Below are positions 23,861 to 37,014 of a stretch of DNA of 64,000 nucleotides, one piece after another. This DNA comes from Enoplosus armatus (Eukaryota; Chordata; Actinopteri; Centrarchiformes; Enoplosidae): contig NC_092203.1 in the NCBI RefSeq assembly GCF_043641665.1, positions 10,769,873 to 10,833,872 on the forward strand, in the 5' to 3' direction. The position numbers were made by a program, and so were the translations under genes. The notes under the pieces were generated by a model, which was given only the letters and a program-made list of their open reading frames with translations, was not told the origin of the DNA and did not search any database. Within the stretch, counting starts at the first letter, position 1. Each line of letters starts with the position of its first letter.

Positions 23861-26470
23861 TGCGTAGTCCTAAATACACGCGTGATCAGTCCGACTAACT
23901 GGAGCCGGGTAGCGTTCTAGTTCTGGTGTGTTTCTGGTTTTTAATGCAAGATGAGGCTGAATCCGTCATGTGTGGTCTGCTGTGTACCTGATGGGCTACA
24001 GCTCAATGATGAGACAGTGGAGGGAAGGGGGGGTGGGGGGTCGCTTTTGATCCCTGCTGATCAGGGATGTAGCTAAAGATGAGAAACCAGGATGTCCTAA
24101 AGTCCATGAATGCATCACAGCATCTCATCTTATGTTTTGCCTTTGGGTTAAAGCGCCAAACTGAAACCTAAATATCTTCCTTCCCAACTTCCCAAAGCTG
24201 TTTTCTTAAGATTTTACTGACAATTAGGGCGACTTTTGTGTTTGTTCACGTCGGTGAACTCCTCCTCGTCCTGCGTGTTGCTCAGAGACAAATACTGAGA
24301 AAAAAGCAAAAGTAGAACATGTTGTAAATGCAGTCTGTTTTCACATGTAGAAATGATGTCTTCCTCCGTCTCCTTCACCTGATCCGTGCAGAGAGAGAGA
24401 GAGGGAAAATAAAGAAATAAAACCTGTGCCGGAGTGGAGATGAGAACAGGTGGTGAAACAGTGTGAGAAACACGAGGCAGAAAAACAACAGACACCTGCT
24501 CCTTAAACCCAACCTGGTTCCTCCTTCACATTCCAGCAGAGTTCAGCCGGCTGAGCTGCTCAGACGGCGGCTGGACGGGATCCACTCGTCCTCCTGCACC
24601 GAATTATACTGCAGACGGTGTGACCGGAGGAGGGACACGGCATTAATACAGCAGATATATCCGAATGCCTTTGACGACAGACGCAATTCGCCACAATTCG
24701 CTGCGATCACTGGACACTAAAACTGAAAAGAAGAAAGCTTTACGGTCTGAGGACGCTGTTTATAAAGGAGCATGTTTACTGATTAAAAGCAGGATTAAGT
24801 CTTCAGGTTGTGGTTTTTATATATCTCATATGTTCAGATCATTTAAATTTGTACAATACAAAGCGAATACATTTTCTGCGTTACTTACATGCATGTTAAC
24901 TAGCCCGCAGTCGTCTTCCTCCTTTCCTTTGCTGTGTTTCTTCGCACGTCAACCGTCTGAAATGTGGAGGCGACATGCTATTTAAAAGCCAAAAGGTAAC
25001 AATGAGAGGATGCAGCAGTGTTACAAGTGGTAGCAAAATGAATATTAATGAGGAATAATGCAGTCTGTTGGAAAGGAGTGAGGCCTCTGAAACGCAGACA
25101 AGTCGGATGTTTCTGGTGTCACTTTCCCAAAAACCGGGCATGTAGTTTCAGACTCCACCTGGATGTATAATGGAGTAAATAATGAAGCACCTCTGATACT
25201 CTGTGTCTCCGTCTTCTTCTGTCTCTTCTGGCTGCAGGGAGAAGCACCAGGCCTCGGTCACGTCAGCTCCGTGACATCGAAGCGACCGTGACGCCGCGGC
25301 AAACCGCCGATGACGGATGTCTTTTTGTCTTCTGCAGTCAGGCCGGATCGTCTGGCCCGCGGACGACTGTAATCGCACCGACAGGTGACACATCTGTGGA
25401 AACCAGAAGATGATGGGGGAGACTACTTAGATCATGTGACCCGCACCTCACATGCCTCCTCCGAGAGCTGGAAGGGTCTGAAGAGCTTCGCCGTGACATA
25501 AGGTGACATTTAGGAAACAAACTGGTGTCCTTAAAACGATGAACTACCGTCATTTACGCTACAATGAAGACATGCTGAATGATAATCAAAGAAATCATAA
25601 AATTATTTGAAAATGTCGACACGTAATCATGAAATTCATCGTCAATAACAAGCGACTGAGTTTGAGGCGATATATTTAAAAAGGCGTGTTGGTTTTTCTT
25701 CCATCCTCAGTTGAAATTTTGTGCATTTTTAGTTTTGAGCTGCAGAAAAACAGCAACCTTCTTCTGTTTTGCGCCATAAATCAAAATAAACCAGAGGATT
25801 ACAATGTAAACTGCAGGACAAAGGCCATTCGAGGCTTTTAGTAATTATCATAGTTAACGTAGTCTCAGTAATATGCTGCTGACATGTCATCCAGTGACAC
25901 AATACATGTGTGAGATGTTCTTCAAAGTAAATAGTTCCTTTTAATTTGTCTTTAAAAACTAACTGGCAGCGTTACAAAGCTTTTTTTTTAATAATAACCA
26001 GCGTAGTTTTGTGTTTCCTGCTTTAAAGGCGACCATAAGAAATGACTGAAGCTACAAAGAGCTAAACTGTCACTTTACTATTCAAACAATTTATTTCAAG
26101 TCTTTGTTTGAGTCTTTGTGACATTTTGTCTTCATTGTGTTTTGTTTAAAAATACAATAGTATAGTTTTGAATGCAGCTAATAATAAATTACAAAAAGTT
26201 TAATAACAAATGCCACAAAAAATGTATTTGAAGTACTAAGAAAAGAAGTAAAAGTATTTAATGTTAGTAGTCAGACAACAGAAGGCTGCATACAATGCAG
26301 ATAGTACTTTATATGGCCAAAAGTGACCTCTGACCTCTGAGGACTCCCTTCCAGCACCTCAACACGTACGTTACATTCAGAGCCACCTCATTCAGACCAG
26401 CTCCCCTTGAATTATTCTTTCAAACCTTGACAGCAGGGCGGCGCTGTTCGAAGCAGATGTTTGTGTTTTT
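23861..26470. other. Intergenic, no gene recognised
   Basis: Positions 26220-26330 carry fragments (GAAGTACTAAGAAAAGAAGT, TTATATGGCCAAAAGTGACC) that resemble pieces of common teleost repeats. The rest shows nothing specific. Confidence 0.4.
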
Positions 26471-26487
26471 CTTGACAAACTTCTGAA

Positions 26488-26570
26488 GAAATCATCTGTG
26501 GCCCAATTAGCAAACACATGTCCCCGCAAACAGCCAAAGTGGACAGATATATATATATATATTCTTGTAG
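26488..26570 (+). repeat. Local duplicate, copy 1
   Basis: ATCTGTGGCCCAATTAGCAA then ACACATGTCCCC. The same phrase recurs with few changes at 27815-27880. A short TA run (26548-26562) follows. Confidence 0.6.
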
Positions 26571-27814
26571 GTAGATCGTTAGTTGGAAATCGCCCTCACC
26601 CCCCGACTGTTTCAGAGAGCGGAGGCTTGTTTCGTGCCGTCAAATCCCCTCGTTGTTTATTAGCCGGGGCGTCCTCAAATCTTCGCTTCTCGTCTGAAAC
26701 ACATCTAAGCCGGCGAAGCCTGTGATGGCCCCCCTCTCCTCTAAACAGAGCAAAAGACCCACAGGCCCAAGAACGAGACGCAGCTCGGTTTGAGCCCAGG
26801 GGAGGCGGGATCCGGTCCTATTTGTCAGAGCTTTCCATCGTCACTTTTCATCGGCGGGCGGGCAGGCGGGCAGGGAGGCGGCGGGGGGGCTCTAATGTAC
26901 TCGCGCCGTCTTCCTCCCCGCATGAGTGTTTTCTGTTTGGCTGCTGTCACTGAGAAAAGACACATAAGTACTCGCTCTGTATCCTCTCACACACACTTTC
27001 TCCCTCAAACACACACTCTGCGGACGCAGCGATGTGCTCTCCAGGGCTGAGAATCTCCCCCTCTCTGTCTTTATCTGCTGGTAAATGTTGACAGACCACT
27101 GAACCTTGATGTCGGACTGTGACAGGCTTAGCTGTTTGTAAAGTGTTGGGGTGAGAAAAAGGAGAAACAAAGGGGGCCTCTGGTGTGGTGCTTAGCCATC
27201 ATGGCTGCTCCGCTCGCAGTGAAAGGACCTCTAACACCATCGGCGCTCCACCACGGAGGCGAGCGCTCGGCTGAGCCCGGGTCGACCGGCTCGCAGACCA
27301 TTAGGGAAATGGCTGAAGGCTTCTCGTGTTTCAGACCCGGCTGCACCGTTCAAATTAATGAGGGGATTGTCAGCATATCAGAGTTGATGGGTGTGACGAG
27401 CGAGGCCCCAGCACGGATCCCGAAAACAAGAACGCTCAGGACAAAAATTTACTTCAGTGAATGTGACTGTTGTCTTTGGCCTAGTTTCTGCTGCAGTTGT
27501 GAACTTAAGTTTTCAGATTTGCTGGTTTTTAACTAATGTTTGTCTTCTAGAGACAGAGGAGCTGAAGGAGCATCAAAAATGTGTTTCCTAGCAGGAACCA
27601 CGAACCGAGCTTTGCACATTAAGTCACAAGTAGACTTTAATACAAATGTAATAACCACAATAGAAGCTGCAGGCATCCTCTAAACTCACAAGAGACAGAA
27701 ACAGCCTCATGGTAAGAAGCTAACTGTAAATTACGCTATTTTATAAACAAAAACTCTGAAGGACTTTCAGTGAATTCAGGGAGACTAATATTTCATTTAC
27801 ACCTGGAGCTTTTT
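26571..27814. other. Intergenic; GC-rich patch near 26800-26900
   Basis: GGCGGGCGGGCAGGCGGGCA near 26850 is G-quadruplex-prone. A 117-codon plus frame at 27183-27536 has a start but no recognisable domain or splice context. Confidence 0.4.
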
Positions 27815-27880
27815 GTGATCTGTGGCCCAGTTAGCAAACAAACGTCCCAGCTTACAGTGAAGGCAAACATATATTGCTGC
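27815..27880 (+). repeat. Local duplicate, copy 2
   Basis: ATCTGTGGCCCAGTTAGCAA then ACAAACGTCCCA, matching the copy at 26488 in about 27 of 31 positions. Weaker similarity continues (CAGTGAAGGCAAACATATAT). Confidence 0.6.
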
Positions 27881-29559
27881 AGGGTGATGATGAATTATGG
27901 TGGATTTCAAACATGGTGGACACAGCTGGAGACCGCAGGAAGGGGAATCGGATCACAGAGGGAACCAGAACAACTGATTGGGGTCTGGTCTGAGAGAGTA
28001 AACCAACATCTTCCTGAAGCTGAATCACACTCAACATGAAACATTATTTGTTCAGGTGTCACGGCGCTCATCTCTCCTTCCCCTGCGTCTTTTTTTCCCC
28101 CCACCTCTCAACTTCCTGTGGGAACTGCGTTTGTTGAGCGCTGTTTCCCCCCCCCGACGAGCCGGAGTGGGTCACGTCAGAGCAACCCGCCAACGGGACG
28201 GTCCACAAAGACACAAAGGTGAGGAGAGACGATGAGGACGTCGCCCTGACGCACGAGGAGGAACAGTGGAGGACGTCACCAGTCGTCGGGGTTCCTTTTG
28301 AATGGAGATGAAGAACGTGTCGCACCCCTCTGTATTGAAGAGAGACCCTGCTGCTGGAGCTTTTGGTGAAAATGTCAAGATGTGGAGTTTCCTGGTGAAA
28401 AGGAAACGTGTTACGGGCCAAATGGTGACATGAAATCCTTCAATTTAAGGATCTTTGACGATAAAGAAGACACGAGCCGAGACATCACCAGCCTCACCTG
28501 TTGTTTTAAACGAACGATGCGTAGGCCCTGGCTGCACACCAGAGTGAAAGCTTCAGGGTTGTTTCAGGTTTTGGACGTGGAGGAAACATCCTCCCAGAAG
28601 AAGGCGTGTTGTCGTGCGTCTGTTATTAAAGCCGGCTGATTAGAGGCTGCTGAATGCCTCCTGACCCTGTTTGATCTCAGCCTTCACACCGCTGATTAAA
28701 CTAAAGCTGAGCTCATCGTTTCTCCTCCACATCCTGAAGGAAGCTGTTTTCTCTCTCTGGCCACTTGTTTTTTTTTCTTCCCCTTTCTCTCTCTTTCTCC
28801 ATCTCTGGGAATTCACTTCACTTTAATTGTTTGACAGTCTCTTCCTGCCTTTATGCCACGGCCGCAGAAGGTGCCGAGGATTTTTTCCTCCTTTTTTGAG
28901 GCATTAATAACATTCCGCTCGACTGATTCCCCGGGGCACAACCTCATTATGGCTTATAGGCAGAAAAAATAAACTGTCTGTAGCGCCTGGCAGCTTTTTT
29001 CCCTCCTTTTCACAGAGAAATGAGGAGTTTGGTGTAAAGCGCCTGCTTATAAAACAGCCTTCTTGTTGCTAACTAAAACACATGTCCAGGGTGTTATCTG
29101 TTTCCAGGACAGAAAGTGAGGGACGGCTGCTGTTGACGGCGGTCTGCACTGGGTGGCAGCACTGTGGGCCACAACGCAGAGGAGACTGATTCCAGTTGTG
29201 AGCCAGCATCAAGATCTCTGTTTGACTTTACTTCAGCCCTCCTCTCCTATTTAGCATCTACAAGCTTCATAGAAACACACGTCAACCTGCCAGAATGTAG
29301 CTGTAAGCAGATATAAGCACATTTTAACATCATTAAACACAGTTGGTTATATACATGCACAAAAGCGTTCATTATCTTCTCCTACACATGAAGTACAAAC
29401 GATTGAATATTCACCATAAAGCAGATTTATCATATATGTGCCGCGTGAGTCACGTACAGTCCGGCCTCGCCGTGCTGTCGGTGTCTCTGCTTCGCCTCCG
29501 CTGAGACAGATTCCTGCAGATCTGTTTTCTAAAAGCTTTTCTTACACTCAATTTATATT
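27881..29559. other. Intergenic, no gene recognised
   Basis: Positions 28860-28975 (GAGGCATTAATAACATTCCG, CAACCTCATTATGGCTTATA) have enhancer-like composition. No exon or named repeat. Confidence 0.4.
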
Positions 29560-30480
29560 CATTCAGTTAAATTAAGGGTTCGGTTTGTTGGAGAGGAGTT
29601 AAGCGTCAATACGACTTCAGTCGGCCCGCATGCATCCAGGCAAGGTCTGCGTCAAACCCCAGCGATGTGCCTCCCAAACAGATTGTAGCGCTGCCGTTAT
29701 TGAGTGAAGGGTCGTAATTAAAGGCAGGTTCACGTCGATGAATATGGGTTATTCAGCTCAAAAGATAATTTCTGGTGATGCTTTACATAATCCTTAATAT
29801 ACACAAGGAAGCCCTGCTCTCGAGGAGAAAAATATAAATTAATGGAAAAGCTAATGGACATGTTGATGGCATTTTGGTAAACCTAATAAGAATTGATTCT
29901 TGGTTGTGAGAACATTTTCATTCCTCAGACCCCCCCCCCCGTGCTTTACATGTGTAATGAACCTGCCTGAGCATTGATCAAAAACAAAAATTGGAGGAGT
30001 AAATCTGCTTAAAAAGCCCCGTCTCCCCCTCGTCTGCCTGGGCTTTGTCCTGGCAGCAGGCTGGCCAGCACTTACAGAGGTGCTATATGTCTCTTAAATT
30101 ACTAAATTGCCTTCTGGCCCCCGTGCTTTTTTTTTCCCCCCACGATGGTTTGCGGGCATTAGTCGAAAGTTTTTCCCGCAAATATTTAATCCTTGCCGTG
30201 ACTGACAATGTTGTCAGACCTCCGGACGGGTTTTACGCCGTTATTACAAGCGCTCCTCCGTCCGTGGCACTTTGGATTATTCAAGATTATGTTGTAATCC
30301 CTTTAATCCTCATTGCATTAAGATTTCAGTCAAAATACGGCAACAGTAAAGTAGCACTCAGAAGCAATGAGGTCTTAAGCAGGCGTCATGATTGGGCAGC
30401 CGCCTTCATTTCCTCCCTGTTTCTCTTTATTTATTCTCCGCTCTCTCGACATTGTCAATAAGCTGAGCAACAGATACGTA
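29560..30480. other. Candidate conserved noncoding element, best in window
   Basis: A long run of unique, balanced sequence. The core 30160-30400 contains the inverted pair TGACA (30203-30207) and TGTCA (30212-30216), TTTTACGCCGTTATTACAAG, TGGATTATTCAAGATTATG and ATCCTCATTGCATTAAGATT. Short poly-C and poly-T runs at 29930-29940 and 30127-30140 bound it. The 138-codon frame at 30045-30461 has no recognisable domain. Confidence 0.35.
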
Positions 30481-32760
30481 TTTGCTTTTCAGAAGCGACA
30501 ATGATTTATTCCATCTCCAATCACCGCGGAGGAAAACACATATTTACCAGCTCGCAGTGTCAAGGCGAGGCAAAGACAAACTGAGGGCGGGGTGCGTTCG
30601 CAAGCACGCTGAGCATCCGGGCTTCCTTCAGTCTGTATGTGGGAACTTTTCTGATGAAGTATTTGTCTCCGGCGGCGCGTCCTGTGGTTACTGTTCAACT
30701 CTTTCTCCCCCATCTGAGGTCCTCCTGCTGCTCTATACAGCCCTTATCTCTCCTCGCTTGACTTCCCGCCACGCCAGAGAGCTTCCAGCCGCCTCCGTCT
30801 GCGTCGTCAAGCTACATGAATAAAACAGCCTCCAACTTTGAGACTGTGGCTGGTTTTGCTGTGTGTCTTCATGTGTCTGTAAAAACACAAATCTGCATTG
30901 CAGAGTCTTGACAGGACGCAAATTCATGCAAATATAGCTGAAGCCAGTTTATTTACCAATCGCAATAAAAGCATGTGGTTCAACAAATGACTTGAGGCCT
31001 GATCCGAAGGCTGAGGTCTGAGTAGACCCCCCCTCTGTCACCTCCTGGTATCTCAGAGGACGTTTAATGACTGGAGTAAACTTTAAAATACTCTAAAGCA
31101 CCTTGTAACTCTTTCTCAACTGAAACTCTTTTTTAATCTCCCACCTCTTTGTGGGTTTCTTTGTTTTCCAGCAGCTTTGTTGCGGAGGATAAGGATCTTA
31201 AAGCGCCCATCGTGAACCGCAGCGTCGCTGCGTCTGGCTCTTGTTTTGTTTGCTGTGTTGTGTTTCCAGATTTATTTTGAAATAGGTGTTATATAATTTT
31301 TACTGAAGTGTTGCAGACGATCAGATGACCCTAAAAGTTTGGAAAAATGTTTAATTTAGTAAATTGAAAATCTAACTTTGAGGCTATTTGACTGTAAGTG
31401 GAAATATAAGAGAAATCTAAGGATTAAAGACAAATACATTTAGCAAGTAAAACCAGTGTTGAAAGGATTGTGAGCTGGTTAATTGGTGCCAATTAGTGGA
31501 CGAAGGATGGAAAATGGTAAAATGCCATACTCCAGTACAAATATGCTTACTTTACTGACATTTTACTCCAGTAGAACTAAAACAGTGGCGTGAAAAGTGA
31601 AAAATAGCTTATTTCATAAGCAAGAAAGTTAAGTAAGTGAAGATTTCCAGATGCAGTGCGCGATGTGAGGTCCCAGCTCCTCTGTTTCTGATTCATGTGC
31701 AGAAACTATGAAAAGAAATGAGCAAGTCTGTTTTTTTTTATCCGTCCTGACATGTTGTTACCGGTATAGAAGAGCTTCAAGGCCCAAGAAACAGAGTATG
31801 ATCAGGTCTGAGGGAGATTTTTAACAGCATCCTCCTTAATGTGATCACTGACGCTCCACTGATCCTCAACAACCACAAAGAGAAACAAGTTTCGCCTCCT
31901 GGAGATGTTCTGTGTTTTTCCTTCCTTTTGCTTGATCTGGAAGATGCTTGACGATTCTGTTGCTTTGTTTCTGGGGGTAAGAAACGCTCCGAGGTGAAAG
32001 GACAAGCGGGTACTTGTCGGTGCTGCGGCTCTCGACTTCAAACCCTATAAGATCTCTAACGCGCCTCAGAGTCAGACTTCAAACCGGCAGCGAGTCGTGG
32101 AGAGAAGACGAGCAGGATGATCCTGAGTGGAGCAGATCTGGGTCTCGGTGCTACAGGCCAGCCGTGTCTCTGCGTGTGTTCGTGTTGGTGAGTTTGCATC
32201 GACTAGATACTAGCTGAGGTTGGCGGGGGGTGGGGGGGTCGGCAGCCTGCGGGGCAGCAGGAAGGTGGCACGCGGAACAGAAACAGAACCTTGCCTCCTA
32301 CAAAATGCTTTTACATGCTGCTAATTTGCTTTGGAAGAAACATAACAGGAAGTGTGGCGTTCTGTTACGGCTCAGAAGTCGCGGGGAGGCGGTCAATACG
32401 TGGACAAATACATTTCAGGACTTTGACAGACCAGGGTTTGTTGTTACAGACATGGGGGGCTTGAGAGGTGCTCGTGTTATCTGGGACGCCTCATGACATC
32501 CTGACAAAAAGACGAAGACTCCCGCGACGTGCCATTGAGCGCTCTTCCACATACAACTGTAAACATGGCGAGCGTTGTAAAGTCGCTCCGCTGTGTGATG
32601 AAGTCTGTGATGTCCCTGGAAGAATTTACAACTTAATGATCCATCAGAAGGCAGAGATCTGTGTCGTCTGACCTCACGCTGAAAAGGTTGGATGTGGAAG
32701 TTTCTCCGGAGAATAAAACTAACTTGGAGATCCTGTGTTACAAACTGGGACAGATGAACG
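30481..32760. other. Intergenic, no gene recognised
   Basis: Positions 31515-31610 (CATACTCCAGTACAAATATG, TTTACTCCAGTAGAAC) look like a worn copy of the AAGTAAAAGT-type repeat. The remainder shows frames below 115 codons and no splice-supported exon. Confidence 0.4.
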
Positions 32761-32764
32761 TTTC

Positions 32765-32830
32765 GCAGGCAGAAAGCGTCTAATGAAAGATGCAGTCCAG
32801 TTGCATTATGGGAAGTGCAGGATCTTTTTG
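32765..32830 (-). repeat. Dispersed repeat fragment with CTTCCCATAATGCAACT core
   Basis: On the minus strand it reads ATCCTGCACTTCCCATAATG then CAACTGG. The same core appears at about 38945 and 39090 on plus, so it is a dispersed family in this window. Confidence 0.6.
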
Positions 32831-33231
32831 GAGCTAAAATTCAGGTTATGTCGGCATCTGCTGCTTTGATTTTGACTTTTAAATTTGTGTCAGGTTTATT
32901 TTTCGTGGTTGTTTTGGGACAAAAACAACCATCCAGTTCATCCCTTAAATGTAAATAAGGCTCCGACTCCAGTGTAACTCCAGCTCATCACCCTGGTATG
33001 TAAAATGTATACTTTCGCTGCAGTTATGCAGATGACAGTAACACTGCAGGGCTGAAGGATTTGAGCCACCCACACTGAAACCAGCGGCATTCTGGGAACT
33101 CTGAGGCACTTTGGTAGATGCCCCAAAGTTTGGTGAACTACCTCTCTTCTCTCTTGTGGCCTTTTGACTTTGCAAAACAGACAGAACGTCAAGAGTGGAC
33201 TCCGTGGCAGGATTTCTGACTGGCTCACTGT

Positions 33232-33263
33232 AGTGTGTGTGTGTGTGTGTGGGGGGGGGGGGG
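33232..33263. repeat. (GT)n followed by a poly-G run
   Basis: GT repeat of about 19 bp running into 13 G. Confidence 0.95.
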
Positions 33264-36200
33264 TAAAAGTAGGTTACATTTTGCTTTTAGGACATGCAGC
33301 TAACCTCCTGACCCTGGCTTGGATCCTGCTCACAGACCCCTTCAGCAGCAACAAACACACACTTCTCCCTGACGGTCGGGGCCTCCAGGACTTGGCTACC
33401 GGTGTCAAAGTGCACGGGCAGCCCGGAGAAGCTTTCACATAGTGGCAACACTCAAACCGCCGCCCGTCCCTTCCTCCTCTTCTTCCAACCACCACCCTAC
33501 AGATGTGTTTTTCTCCGGCTTGTCCCCGAACTCCGTCCTCGTAACGACCATCACCATCATCGTCGTCGTCGTCGGTGTCGTCTCTGGTGTGCCGCAGCAG
33601 ATGAGCGGCCGCTCTCCGACGGTTGAGGCTGAAAAGGTTTGAGCTTCGTTGAGTCAGAGCCGCAGCGAAGCCTCCGATGCCCCTGATGTTTTGCCCGTGG
33701 ACGACCCGTATCGTGTTGACAAAAACAACCGCGGCGGTTGCACCTCAGAGACACATAAGTCACTCTGAGGATGTCCCCACGATCACGCTCGAGGGTTAAA
33801 CTGACATGAAGACGATTTCAGAGTGTGTTTGTCCCAACTGTGCCAACTGTATACAGTTATAATACATTGTGGCTGCAGAAAGTATAAATTGGCCTTTATT
33901 TCTTCTTGATTTAAGTTACGGACACTAATGTCTTCATCCTTAAATGTAAAAGTTTCTTCCTTAAACATGGTACGATCTGACTTGTTTTCAGTGGTCAGGA
34001 AAGGGTGAAATCTGATTGTTTCGGAGCATTATCTCGTGCAGCAGCAGTGCAGTAACTCTGGACTGGAGGTAAGACTTGAGCTCTGCCTGCACGTCTGAGG
34101 TTTGCAGTGAAGGAACACACAGGTGGTCGGTGTTTTTTAGGCTGGTATCCGGAGATCTTTCCAGGGAGCACTTGCATGAAATGGGCGAGATGTTCCCGCC
34201 TGCGCACTCGTGTTTCTTTTCCAGTTTATACGAGTCCCAGTATACACATGCCATAACACAGAAATATTTTGTCAATAGGCATATACAAAGCACTCTTTGG
34301 GCCACAGGAGAGCCATGAGAGAGTGTCCAATGTTTTTAAGAGGTCGATTCTGTGTTAAAAACAATGGGCAGTAAAAAAATCCCCTCGCCGGAGGAAAACA
34401 GCCACTTTCACCGCAGCTCCCAGGATGAGTGTTTACACATGCTCAGCTGGATCCGTCGGACCCCACCTCGCTGTCGACCTGCGCCGCCGTACAAATAAAC
34501 AGGAAGGCCACAGGCACTTGGACGAAGGCCACACTCATAATTCACCAAAAGCAGTATATTTTACAGAGGACCAGGGCGCTTTGGTGTGGCTCCAGCAAAA
34601 GGAATAAACTGTTAATCCATAAAAAGGCGCGCCGGTTATGCGATACAGCACTTAGGTGCCATCTGAAAGCTCCATATCCTTTTTAGCACTGGCCCTCTGT
34701 GAGCAGCGCCAGTTGATTTGGATGGAAGTTAAAAGAGAACTGTTAACAATAGGGATCGTATAACATGGATGTTATGGTTGTTTGTTAGAAGCATATTTAT
34801 GTGAACGGGGAAAAACTGCAGTTATGAAAGAAGCTGGAGACTTTATTGCCGGGTTCAGAAAATGCACAAATGTAAAAATGTCCACAACAGCTGGCAGCTC
34901 AATGAAGTTCTCTCCACAAAATTACTATTTCCATCGAGCGCTGACTGTTACCACATGTAATTTTGCACGATGTTGAAATTTGACACCTTTGGAAGAAGCT
35001 CTGATTGACAGAAAGTGTTTATCTCGTTAGTGTGAAACAATAGCAGGAAATTGCCTCTAAAGCCGCCGTTTTCAGACGCTTCAAGTTGTCTCAGAGCCGA
35101 ACTGTGCCACAAAAGAGAAACCCGTCCAGATCTCCTCCGCTACACTTAGACGCTCAGACAAACGCAGCAAACATGAAAAGCAATCTTCAAAAGCTATCTT
35201 TATCCCTCTGCAGTTTGAAGTGCTGAAATTAAAGTTGCATATGGATGCCATCGAGACGCGAGCCACTCGGGGAGATTAACGACAACACGAGGCATCTGTG
35301 CATTCCTAAACCATGTGTGTCCTGGTCGCATCCACGCGCAGCTGACAGCGACGAGGGCCGACACATCCACACAGATCAGGCCACGATAATCTGAAATTGC
35401 CTCTTTTCAAAGATCTGTAAGTCCGGACTGGGTTACAGTAGAGAGTCACAGCAGCGGCAGTCGTATGGTCGGTGTTACATGGAAGCTCTCCGAATTATCC
35501 CGCCAATCAGCATCAAAACCAGTTCCTGCTGAACAAAGTAAAGACCATCAAAGATCCAAATAAATCTTCAGGATCAGTTTAAAAATACCACTTTTTAAAA
35601 AGACGAGTTCTAAAATATATATTTTTCAGATCCGTAATGATCCATTTGTAAGAAAAGCTTTTGGGTTGCCAGATTGTAAAAATAGGAGCGCGTATCCTTC
35701 AACTTATTAATATTTACAACTCCAGACTTTATGTGTTATTGTAGTGGAAGAATTATTAATGACATGATAACATGAATCACTGCAGAGTCTTTCTGATGAA
35801 TTAAAGAGCAAAATCAAAACTGTCCATAAAGCAGAAAGGACTTCACAAACTGGCAACCCTGAAAACACAGCAGCAGAACCAAACTGCTCGTTTATTTGAT
35901 ACGTGTTTCGGTCTAAATTACCTTCATTGATTATATGAACAAAGATCTTGCAGACATTACAGACACTAGCTCAGTGGGTGCATGAAACACCTTGAGGTAG
36001 ACGTCAAGTCAAATCTATTATATTTATAAACCCTGACCATATTGGCACTGAACAAATCGTCCAATATAGATGCTCTGGACCAGCGGTAGGGTTGCAGGAC
36101 CTGAGGAGACCTTCACCTGGAGGAAAATACATCGAAAAAACTTCAGAGACGTCAGCAGCATCCGTATTAGTCCCCAAATTTGGCTCATTGTTGATCTGAA

Positions 36201-36289
36201 AGCATAATAAACGTTATACTTATAAACCCTTTATAAAGTGTACCGTTTTAGAACGTGGTACCAAATGTTCTGTCGTGTAAACCCACAGC
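33264..36289. other. Intergenic; possible regulatory stretches, no gene recognised
   Basis: A GTC/CATCAT trinucleotide stretch lies at 33548-33575. Sequence at 34780-35060 (CCACATGTAATTTTGCACGA, GACACCTTTGGAAGAAGC) is unique and balanced, but has no decisive feature. Confidence 0.4.
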
Positions 36290-36800
36290 CGAAGGTGCAT
36301 TCTGGGATATATTAGGCCGTCAGGACATACCGGCCGGCTGCAGGAAATATTTCACAATTAAATACACAGCAGGATGGAGGGAGAGGGCTTACAAAATACA
36401 CCTCTTTTGCAATATAAACAGGATTTTCATCTAAATTGTGTACACAGCCGCAATAGTTCAGCTGGAGAGCCTCAGGTCTTAGCTCACTAATATGGCAAAC
36501 AGCATCGATGCGGATATCACTCACGCAGACCCCAAAGTAAATACAACCCGGCGATTCATCCAAGGTAACAATTGAGGTTGTGTACGATATGATGGAATGC
36601 ACGAAACCCCCCCTCCCATTAAACGCTAGTTCAAATATTTATATTTCTTTTTGGTATAAATATAACAGAAAGTTTCACAGTTCTGGCATTGTTTGGAAGG
36701 GCAAGGAACCCGCTCGCGTTATAAATGAGAGCTCGGTGACAGGTGGCGATGCAAAAATGAAGAGCGTCGGATCCTGAAGGTAAACAGAGCGCTGCAACAA
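36290..36800. other. Candidate conserved noncoding element
   Basis: A long unique segment including TTTCACAATTAAATACACAG, GCTCACTAATATGGCAAACA, AAGGTAACAATTGAGG, and AAATATTTATATTTC followed by TTTTTGGTATAAATATAACA. The only simple sequence is a short C run at 36608-36616. No coding evidence on either strand. Confidence 0.33.
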
Positions 36801-36991
36801 TACGGACTGATGTGTTTGGAAGCGGAGCGGCGGACCGCAGCGACGCAGCAGCATATTTCACCAGAGTGAGTTAGAGTTTTATTGCCTCGGTCAGGCTGTG
36901 AAGGAGAGCTCCACGCGTCGAGGACCGGCTCTCGTATCCTAGATGGATTTCACTATTTCAGCCTCTCCACGTCCACACGTTTAAACGTGAA

Positions 36992-37014
36992 TGTGTGTGT
37001 GTGTGTGTGTGTGT
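36992..37014. repeat. (GT)n microsatellite
   Basis: 23 bp of GT dinucleotides. Confidence 0.95.

Noticed and set aside
30045..30461. 138-codon plus-strand frame
   Set aside because: It lies in a block better explained as regulatory DNA, and I recognise no protein family.
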